From positions 5,757,001 through 5,821,000 of the forward strand of contig NZ_LT222319.1 of assembly GCF_900074915.1 (NCBI RefSeq): a stretch of 64,000 nt of DNA. The letters run 5' to 3'. This DNA comes from Pseudomonas cerasi (lineage in GTDB: Bacteria; Pseudomonadota; Gammaproteobacteria; Pseudomonadales; Pseudomonadaceae). A program made the position numbers and the translations under genes. Under the pieces are notes generated by a model. The model was not told the DNA's origin and made no database searches. It saw only the letters and a list, made by a program, of their open reading frames with translations. The stretch's first letter is position 1. Each line of letters starts with the position of its first letter. Shown here in pieces: positions 59,101-64,000 of the stretch.

Positions 59101-61942
59101 TGCCCGCATTGCTGGTCAGCGAGCCCACGTTCAAGGTCAGGCTGTCGACCAGACTGGAGACCATGCCCGCCTTGCTGCCATCGCTGCTGGTGTCCAGCGA
59201 AGCGGCGGTGATGTTTACCGTGTCGCCCTGAATCGTGCCGCCGACGTTGCTGACGGTGCCGCTGCCCAATTCCAGTCGCGTGGTGCCGCCACTGCTGAGC
59301 AGCGTACCGCCGGTGTTATCCAGCGCGCCGCCGGTGTAGATCAGCCCGCCGCTGCCCGCGACCAGTTGGCCTTGCTGGCCGTTGCGCAGGGTGGTTGCTT
59401 GCAGGCTCAGCTGTTTGCCACGAATGCTGCCGCCCTGGTTGTTGAGGTCAGACGAACCGCTGATCGTGACCAGGCTGCTGCCCGCATCGATGATGCCGGT
59501 CATGTTGCTCAGCAGGTTGCTGACTTTCAGAGTCACGTCGCCGCCATTGCTGACCACTGCGCCGTTGTTGTCGTTGATAAGCCGTGGTGCGTCGATCAGC
59601 ACGTTCTGACCAAGCAGCGTACCGGCGCTATTGTCCAGCCATGCGCCGCTGACCCGCAGGCCGGCATCGCTCTGAATCTGGCCGCCGCGGTTGAGCAACT
59701 GAGCCTGGCTCGCCGTCGGGGCAAAGCTCAGGGCCATGCCCTGCGTGCCGGCTGCCAGCAGGCCTTGCTCGCGGTTGTCGAGACCGGCGGCGTTCAGGTC
59801 GATACGGTCACCAACGATCCTGCCTCCACGGTTATCGATCTTCGCACCGGGCGCGCTTACGTTGACGCCGGCCCCCAGCACGCTGCCGCTGCGGTTATCC
59901 AAGCCTGTCGCGTTAAGGTCGAGATTGCCGGTGACCGCCAGCAGGCGGCCAGTCTGGTTAAGGACATTGCCACCGGTGATGCTCAGCAGGTTTTGCGCCT
60001 GCACGGTGCCGCCGGTGTTATCCAGTGTGCGGGGCGCCATCACCCATGCATCGCCCGCACGGGCCGACAGCAGGCCGGAGCGATTATTGAGCGAAGTGGA
60101 CGCAACGGTAAGGCTATTGCCGTCAATCTGACCCGCACTGTTATCCAGCGCATCCGCACCGATCGTCAGGCTGCCGCCAGATGCCTGAATCAGGCCGCTA
60201 CGGTTGTCGATTTGCGCGCCCGGAGCAGTCACGTTGATACTCGTCCCCAGCAGGCTGCCGCTCTGGTTAAGAACATTGCCACCGGTGACGCTCAACAGGT
60301 TCTGCGCCTGAACGGTGCCGCCGGTGTTATCCAGCGTGTTGCGCGCCGTCACACGTGCATCGCCCGCACGAGCTGACAACAAGCCGGAGCGGTTGTTGAG
60401 TGTGGTGGACGCAACCGTAAGGCTACCGGCGTCGACCTGACCGGCACTGTTGTCCAGTGCGCCCGCGCTGATCGCCAGGCTGCCGCCCGTTGCCTGAATC
60501 AGGCCTTCGCGGTTTTCAAGGCTGTCGAGTTGCAGGCTGGCCGCCTGCCCGGTAGCAAAACGAATCACGCCGGACAGGTTGACGATGGCCGGGGTCGAGA
60601 TGAACAGCGACTGTTCACCAACGAGACGTGCCGCCAATCCCTGATTAATGATCTGACCGCTGGCCAGGTTGACCGCGCCGCCCTGCACCACGCTCTGGTT
60701 GTTGAGGGTCTGAGCCGCATTGATAGTCAGTGCGCGACTGGCTTCGATGCTGCCGGTGTTGACGACCACCGGCGCGTTGATCGTGACGTCACCGCTCGCG
60801 TTGCGGCTGTTGTCGGCTTCGATGCCCGAAGCGATGGTCCCCGCGTTAGTGACTTTGCCCGCGTTGATCTCGACCCGCTCGCGTGCCGCCAGGCTTTGCT
60901 GGTTGACCAGCTCGCCGGCGGTGCGCACGTTAACGCTGCTCGCATAGGTTTTGCCGGTCATTTCGACGCTAGGTGCATTGACGTTCAGCGCAACCTGCGC
61001 CGAGGCCTGCGCCATGTTCAGGTGACCGTTGGCGTCTATCTGAATATCGCCGCCACTGGCAGCCATATTGCCTGCCGTCTTTACGCCGACACCCTGTTCG
61101 GTGCCGACCAGCTTGATCGCGTTGGCGTACATACCGCCAAGCGCAGAGGAATCAATGGCCAGTTGCGGCTTGTCGGCGGCATTGGCAGCACGCTGTGTGG
61201 TCGCCAGCGTGTCGGCGTTGACGTCGTTGGCACCGGTGACGATGTTGAGTTGTTTTGCGTAGATATCGGCGTTGATCTTCGCAGAACGGGTGATCAAATC
61301 GAATTGGTCGACTGCGCTTGCATCCAGGCCTTTGCCATCAATCGTGACGCTGCCGCCGTCCACGGCAAAATGGTCGAGTTTGCCATTCGCATCGAGTACC
61401 GGCTTGCCAGTGCTGAGGGTGACACGAGGCGTGTTGATAAAGCCGCAGCCGCTGCAGGTGACGCCATAAGGGTTGGCAATGATCACGCGGGCTGCCTGCC
61501 CGGCCACCTCGGTGTACCCATTCAACTGGCTGGCGTTGGCGCCGGTCACTTCATTGAGGATGGTGCTTGCGGCGCGCCCGCCTAACTGATTATTGCCAAG
61601 GATATTGCCGCCCAGCTGTGTGGCTTGTATGGCATTGGTGGCGTTGTTGAGAATTACACCCTTGCTGTCGACGTTGTACTGCTGGTACTGGTTATGCGAA
61701 AGCCCTGCCGCGTTGGGAGCGGCAATGTTGATGACCGGCACACCGTTGCCTGCCTGGCCTACGGACGTATTGGTGGTACCGCTGACTGCTATCCCGTCGG
61801 CCTGCGCCCAGATCGGTTGCCAGAACATGACATTGGCCAGCAGTAATGCCAGCAAACGTTTGGGTATGCCCATGAATTTCAAGCGCTCGGCTACCGCAGC
61901 GGACGGCTGACGTGCCAGCAGAGCCATTTGATGAAAGTCCAT
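53108..61942 (-). CDS. cdiA: CdiA/FhaB-type contact-dependent inhibition effector
   Basis: A 2944-residue secreted filament. Order: extended signal peptide region (1-48, MDFHQMALLARQ to QPIWAQA); TPS secretion domain with NPYG at 157-160 and CSGC at 163-166; long FHA repeats in which N/D-rich units such as LDNRSG recur (about 350-1350); a central receptor-binding part (about 1400-1800); a second FHA repeat block rich in AGGDL..AG units; a hydrophobic DUF637-like pretoxin segment (about 2200-2290); and a variable C-terminal toxin of about 200 residues. No VENN motif is seen. The toxin, from about 2740, contains a PYFGVDVYSD stretch and a PYYTT element and cannot be assigned an activity. CdiB is 24 bp upstream and CdiI follows. 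It delivers the toxin into neighbouring cells. Confidence 0.93.
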   Translation of the reverse strand: MDFHQMALLARQPSAAVAERLKFMGIPKRLLALLLANVMFWQPIWAQADGIAVSGTTNTSVGQAGNGVPVINIAAPNAAGLSHNQYQQYNVDSKGVILNNATNAIQATQLGGNILGNNQLGGRAASTILNEVTGANASQLNGYTEVAGQAARVIIANPYGVTCSGCGFINTPRVTLSTGKPVLDANGKLDHFAVDGGSVTIDGKGLDASAVDQFDLITRSAKINADIYAKQLNIVTGANDVNADTLATTQRAANAADKPQLAIDSSALGGMYANAIKLVGTEQGVGVKTAGNMAASGGDIQIDANGHLNMAQASAQVALNVNAPSVEMTGKTYASSVNVRTAGELVNQQSLAARERVEINAGKVTNAGTIASGIEADNSRNASGDVTINAPVVVNTGSIEASRALTINAAQTLNNQSVVQGGAVNLASGQIINQGLAARLVGEQSLFISTPAIVNLSGVIRFATGQAASLQLDSLENREGLIQATGGSLAISAGALDNSAGQVDAGSLTVASTTLNNRSGLLSARAGDARVTARNTLDNTGGTVQAQNLLSVTGGNVLNQSGSLLGTSINVTAPGAQIDNRSGLIQASGGSLTIGADALDNSAGQIDGNSLTVASTSLNNRSGLLSARAGDAWVMAPRTLDNTGGTVQAQNLLSITGGNVLNQTGRLLAVTGNLDLNATGLDNRSGSVLGAGVNVSAPGAKIDNRGGRIVGDRIDLNAAGLDNREQGLLAAGTQGMALSFAPTASQAQLLNRGGQIQSDAGLRVSGAWLDNSAGTLLGQNVLIDAPRLINDNNGAVVSNGGDVTLKVSNLLSNMTGIIDAGSSLVTISGSSDLNNQGGSIRGKQLSLQATTLRNGQQGQLVAGSGGLIYTGGALDNTGGTLLSSGGTTRLELGSGTVSNVGGTIQGDTVNITAASLDTSSDGSKAGMVSSLVDSLTLNVGSLTSNAGKLFAKTSLVSTGTTLSNINGAQLSGDSVNLTATNLVNRGGLIESNTTLNLQGGSLDNTSGQLRALGNVVNNNAGINNTGTGALRALTTDTSTFDFTGSIINQSGRIEVGNTDFALKANALDNRAGSIEHASTGLLTLDFNRVSGAGGSITALGSGDWNFGAVDGLGNVQLNNALTYTSDSLALLAGDRLASGTGLTLNLNSLNNGGELLSDGDLTLNLKGDLTNSGRLSAQNLLTITANNVSQNGGRIGAGSDTRLNLSGTLDNLGYLTARQNMRIDAAQIDNRGTLGAQGAVNLNASNALTNSADSLLFSGGAMALRTGTFSNLYGDVYSRGDLSVANLDGSAAQRFSNLSGTVESEGAITINATAVENAKAEFELGQKIVSGSLNWQCGQHCDGHDSFKRGAITIEQTLLETAVKDSPSARLVAGKDLTIQAGNVQNRYSLLAANGNLSITANDLLNQGASERTGQNSISIGTPGRIDTGYWDQMEFVDIPAFKAAVAAGNFDLARFEVLKARSSDSRFEEQSNVTVWTDSPQPKYAATLQAGGTVNLNVARTVQNGSLRANNTPEILTGKLGEDQTGIKVGGIDITINKQATDASTATVASVKPVQRVAADGSVQTVFTPVDYSGIPFAAVDPTAGATFQLPKGDYGLFIRNPDPTSNYLIETNPNLTNLSQFLGSDYILSRLNINPDSNWRRLGDGLYEQRLIRDAVLAQTGQRFLADGLTSDYDQYRYLMDNALASKSALNLSLGVALNAEQVSALTHDIVWMENRVVDGQKVLVPVLYLAQADSRNLRGNSLIQGRDLNLISGGDLINVGTLRASNNLNVSSGGSIYQGGLVDAGNNLQMIAQDSIRNAMAGEIRGGQVSLTAVKGDILNDRTAIQVRDGAGMRTVTDAGSTITARENLALNAGRDITNYGAMSAGGDLSLKAGNDINLLAKTDSSEKHELFDGGHKSVITTDVKNLGSTVTAGGDLGIDAGRDINVLASQARAGNDLRLAAGQDINVSSAGDVHNIATKTKDGKKRITEANDRTTQLASELTAGNNVSVQAGRNTTLVASKITAGNEAYLYSGNTLSLLAAQDSTHTLYDMKAKGSFGAKKAQRDEVTQTTNVGTEIRTAGNLTLGSNGDQLYQVAKLNSGQDLTLQSGGAVTFEGVKDLHDESHTKSKSDMAWFSMKGKGNTDETLRQSKLVSQGQTVIQAVNGLKIDVKQVNQQTVSQTIDTMVKADPQLAWIKEAEKRGDVDWRQVKELHDSFKYSHSGMGQGAMLAVIIIVTVLTAGGASALAGGAAGATAGSGSAMAAATTTQALAAGASYTAAGWGNVMATAALTSMASTGAVSVINNKGNLGTALKDTFGSDSLKNATIGALTAGALNYADSTWFQGASPANGNGAKVITGGPVQNPGYSSEWLSWQKAQDAVVRSGTHAVIESGISTAINGGSLKDNLGSALVSQGFDLAAAVGNKNLGDFADYMDLSPGSAEKIFLHAMLGGALSAARGGDFKTGAIAAGAAEGLTGVATDNLGKYLDTRFVTDDQFRVATAQIVGIAAGSLVNGDPNEAAWVAGNVERYNEQLHPRAVELIKKEAPQFAADTNISPAEAEQRLAQAAVYYTDKNWNGVMTENGTVPDATTLKYLGNALAPMAGQYAASTSSDVPTTQAERAYNPAETSTLLDQFAETNPARYTDTSINSINFQGAYTGDLTYDYSRFYDRNIAVSYDLGNTVSSGLSGTWQGTKAAISNTVNSAWSLLNSPMQSSEQLANGVMSLTKNPLTSAWNSLESSQSEEGLATAFQMQGNNEAAAAIRNQGNVEFGLNLVPVERVVSLGKWGAVAKGGDEFGFAGKSTEELFDTPPIKPIPVPGDSDFVGPKAQSPSKIAASWQGSDPYFGVDVYSDVKLREGDLVVGAAPGQSPYYTTIQGFKTTDGTAAGYYDGLQIAPNTTNPAYPKYRKGVTVYRLSSDADAASGVALANPNLGTGNVDQIFVPNFENILVPLYSIPFKSK
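60000..60520 (-). repeat. Near-identical tandem repeat in the FHA region of cdiA
   Basis: Stretches near 60000-60200 and 60300-60520 are close copies about 305 bp apart. Both encode a module containing LDNSAGQ, then LNNRSGLLSARAGDA and LDNTGGTVQAQNLLS. Boundaries are approximate. Confidence 0.6.
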
Positions 61943-61966
61943 GTGGGCGACCTCGGAGCAGCGTTA

Positions 61967-63670
61967 TTAAAGGAAAAAGTCCATGCGGAAATAGATCGGC
62001 GCTTCGCGCTCGATCACGTCGGGACGCTCCAGGGAATGGGCAAAGGTGACGGACGCAGCGACGTGCTGGCCGCGGGTAAACAACTCAAATGAGTTACTGG
62101 ACAACCGACCATGGTTTTGGCCGTTATAACGATCATTGCGGATAACCCCCTGATCGTAGCCAGCAGCAGCGCCGTATTCAGTGAACACCGGGCGTAGCCA
62201 GTCGAGCGCAACCGGACGCGTCAGACGTATTTCGTTGCGCCAGTAGCCGCCGCTGTCGCCGGACAGAAATTCGTCCTTGTAACCGCGTACCGATGACGAA
62301 CCACCAAGGCTCAGACGTTGCGGACTGAACAGCACGTCCTCGCTGCGTTGCCCTGTGGCCAGGCTGGTGAAGGCCAGATTTTCGCCCCATAGCTGAAACG
62401 GATGCAGGTAGCTGATGGTGCCGGTGTATTTGCGATAGCGCGCATCGGCCTCGCCCGGCCCCGGATCGTGATTGCCTTGAGCATCCAGTAAGCCGATGCC
62501 CTGCTGCATGCCCAGGTCAATGTTGACGAATGCAGGCCCGACTCGTCGGCCGTGGTTGATGCCGAATTGTGCTTCGGTGATGCGGTTGCTGCTCAAGGCC
62601 AGCTTGCTGTCCTCGACGTAGTTGTTGGTGCGCAGGTACGCGAGACCAGCGTTAAGCGAGGTCTTGCTGACCGAATCGCGGTGGATCACGCGCTCGGCAC
62701 GAAACTGATGGTTCTGGCTGTCGCCATTCTGTTTGAACTTGAAACCATCGGCTTCGGCCTGCGAGCGATATTCGGTTTCGCTATACAGATAGCTGAAAGT
62801 CCACCAGCCCCACGGCAGGCTGTATGACAGAAGGCCGTTGTGCGAAGCTTGCTGGTGGTCGCTGACCGCATCATGACCGCCGCGCAGACTCAACTGATCG
62901 GCAAGACCCAGCGGGCTGTCCCAGTCCAGACCCACGTTCCACTGCTGCTCGCCAGTACTGCGCTGGCCTTCGTTATTGCGCGAAAGGTTGGCACGCCAAG
63001 GCTTCTGCGGGGTATTTTTGACCACGACATCGCTACCGCCAACAGCCTGGCCCGGAGTCAGTTCCATTTGCGCCTGATTGGACGGCAGGCGGTTGAGCTG
63101 ATCAACCATCTGCTCGATTTCCCGCAGATTGAGTAACTCGCCCTCTTTACCCGGAAAGGCCATGGCCAGTTCGCGATCCGAGAGGCCGCTGGCAGCGTCA
63201 CTGCGCAGATTCTCTAGTTTGCCTTCGATGACCAGCACCTGCAGGTCACCCTTGGACAGATCCTGCTGCGGCAGATAGGCCCGAGTGGTCACCAGACCTT
63301 TGTCGATGTAATGGTCGGTGATGGCCTTCAGCAGTTCATTGAGCTGGGCCACGCCCAGGCATTTGCCCTGAAACGGCTTGATCAGTGCATCACGCTCAGC
63401 GGGCGACAAGGAATCCGCGCCTTTGAGTTCGATGCGATTGATAGTGAAGCAGCGGGTGTCGGCGGGCGTGGCGAGTGTTGTCGGCGTGGTCTGCTTGCCG
63501 GGCAGGTCCTTTAGCTCTTCCAGGCGACGGCGCTGCTCTTCGAGCAAGCGGTCCTGGCGATCACGTATGAGATCCTGTTCGCCGGGGGTTGCAGCCTGAA
63601 CAGGCGTCAACGCTCCTGTGGCCAAGAGCAGCGCACACAAACCCAGCCATGTCCTTTTAAAGGCAAGCAT
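61967..63670 (-). CDS. cdiB: Two-partner secretion outer-membrane transporter CdiB
   Basis: A 567-residue Omp85/TpsB protein. It has a signal peptide (1-26), an N-terminal helix rich in Arg/Glu (DLIRDRQDRLLEEQRRRLEEL, about 33-55), two POTRA domains (about 70-220) and a 16-strand beta-barrel. The barrel ends in a terminal Phe-Phe-Leu of the kind recognised by Bam, and it has a conserved SVRGYKDE loop motif (about 460). It exports CdiA across the outer membrane. It is the first gene of the cdiBAI unit and starts at ATG 63670. Confidence 0.93.
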   Translation of the reverse strand: MLAFKRTWLGLCALLLATGALTPVQAATPGEQDLIRDRQDRLLEEQRRRLEELKDLPGKQTTPTTLATPADTRCFTINRIELKGADSLSPAERDALIKPFQGKCLGVAQLNELLKAITDHYIDKGLVTTRAYLPQQDLSKGDLQVLVIEGKLENLRSDAASGLSDRELAMAFPGKEGELLNLREIEQMVDQLNRLPSNQAQMELTPGQAVGGSDVVVKNTPQKPWRANLSRNNEGQRSTGEQQWNVGLDWDSPLGLADQLSLRGGHDAVSDHQQASHNGLLSYSLPWGWWTFSYLYSETEYRSQAEADGFKFKQNGDSQNHQFRAERVIHRDSVSKTSLNAGLAYLRTNNYVEDSKLALSSNRITEAQFGINHGRRVGPAFVNIDLGMQQGIGLLDAQGNHDPGPGEADARYRKYTGTISYLHPFQLWGENLAFTSLATGQRSEDVLFSPQRLSLGGSSSVRGYKDEFLSGDSGGYWRNEIRLTRPVALDWLRPVFTEYGAAAGYDQGVIRNDRYNGQNHGRLSSNSFELFTRGQHVAASVTFAHSLERPDVIEREAPIYFRMDFFL

Positions 63671-64000
63671 AAATATTCCATTAGAAGCGCTAGTGGCGAG
63701 AGGTACGCCTGTTCGGGATTGGTCAATACGACGTTCAGTGCCATGCCAGATAGCGGCAAATTGGCATCACGTGTAACCATCGTGAAACAGACTACATAGA
63801 TATCAGAAAATTCCCATCAATTTCTATTTTGGCGCTGATTTCTGATTACTTATGCAGTTCCTAGTGAATCGCACACTTCTGGCCACGCTGCGGTATGTAA
63901 AGAGTTAATGGACCGCTCGATCAGACAGTCCCGGTGTTAACCGCCGCGACCCCGACCGGTCGCTTGAGCATATGGAAGCTTCAAGGCCTTTCGTTCCCAT
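63671..64000. other. 330-bp region upstream of cdiB
   Basis: An A/T-rich, non-coding stretch presumably with the cdiBAI promoter and untranslated leader; I can point to no clear -10/-35 pair. Nothing else is supported up to the window end. Confidence 0.4.

Noticed and set aside
58409..60376. A 655-codon open frame on the plus strand inside cdiA
   Set aside because: Antisense shadow of the repetitive FHA region; its repeats mirror those of cdiA.
1..64000. CRISPR arrays, tRNA or rRNA genes, complete insertion sequences or prophage
   Set aside because: No regularly spaced repeat array, cloverleaf sequence, rRNA motif, complete transposase or phage structural gene was found on reading both strands.

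Overview
The window reads as a chromosome segment of a plant-associated fluorescent pseudomonad, most likely the Pseudomonas syringae complex. The reasons are high-G+C coding sequence, the P. syringae style of intergenic repeat (three places), Pseudomonas-type Zur boxes, opgD, cls and cfa genes of Pseudomonas type, and a large two-partner CdiB/CdiA system. A perfect 16-bp parS-like palindrome (5664-5679) and the zigA/amidase neighbourhood suggest the segment lies fairly near oriC. No database could be searched; names rest on motifs and recalled families.

Layout. 1-5.5 kb: end of a DUF3301 gene, a COG0523 GTPase, a small exported protein, then a zinc-limitation block (DUF1826 protein, zigA, a small exported protein, an N-acetylmuramoyl-L-alanine amidase). 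5.7-9.1 kb: DUF3617 protein, cardiolipin synthase, CFA synthase. 9.3-15.4 kb: a tightly coupled operon of three SPFH membrane proteins, one with a His-rich N-terminus, and an HmtA-like P1B-ATPase behind a Zur-like box. 15.8-21.1 kb: opgD, an O-antigen ligase-like membrane protein and an OafA-type acyltransferase. 21.2-26.1 kb: a four-gene operon of ABC permease, ATPase, histidine kinase and response regulator. 26.3-30.5 kb: two chemoreceptor genes, the first broken by a 13-nt deletion. 30.9-33.9 kb: stress-type small genes (DUF6555, manganese catalase, YciF-like, DUF4142). 34.2-37.2 kb: a two-gene unit of a haem-oxygenase-like diiron enzyme and an NPPY methyltransferase, then a VOC protein. 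37.2-40.2 kb: a FecBCD-type ABC importer behind a fourth Zur-like box. 40.4-46.3 kb: ugd, a UDP-glucuronate 4-epimerase, a GT2, a LABN protein, an ArnT-like GT39 and an SdiA-regulated-domain protein, which together look like a galacturonic acid lipid/LPS modification pathway. 46.6-52.6 kb: a loose accessory region (epimerase-like protein, PEP mutase/isocitrate lyase-family enzyme, Hsp70-like ATPase, DEDD exonuclease-like protein, gene fragments, direct repeats, CdiA toxin debris). 52.7-63.7 kb: cdiI, cdiA, cdiB.

Three connections stand out. Zinc: four Zur-like boxes lie in 34 kb and control a metallochaperone, an amidase, an SPFH/P-type ATPase complex and an ABC importer. Envelope: phospholipid, periplasmic glucan, O-antigen and putative galacturonyl-lipid genes are concentrated here. 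Competition: the cdi locus carries an A/T-rich immunity gene and, beyond it, remnants of a displaced WHH-type nuclease toxin, the usual scar of CdiA tip exchange. The least described units are the diiron-oxygenase/methyltransferase pair and the SPFH-plus-HmtA operon.
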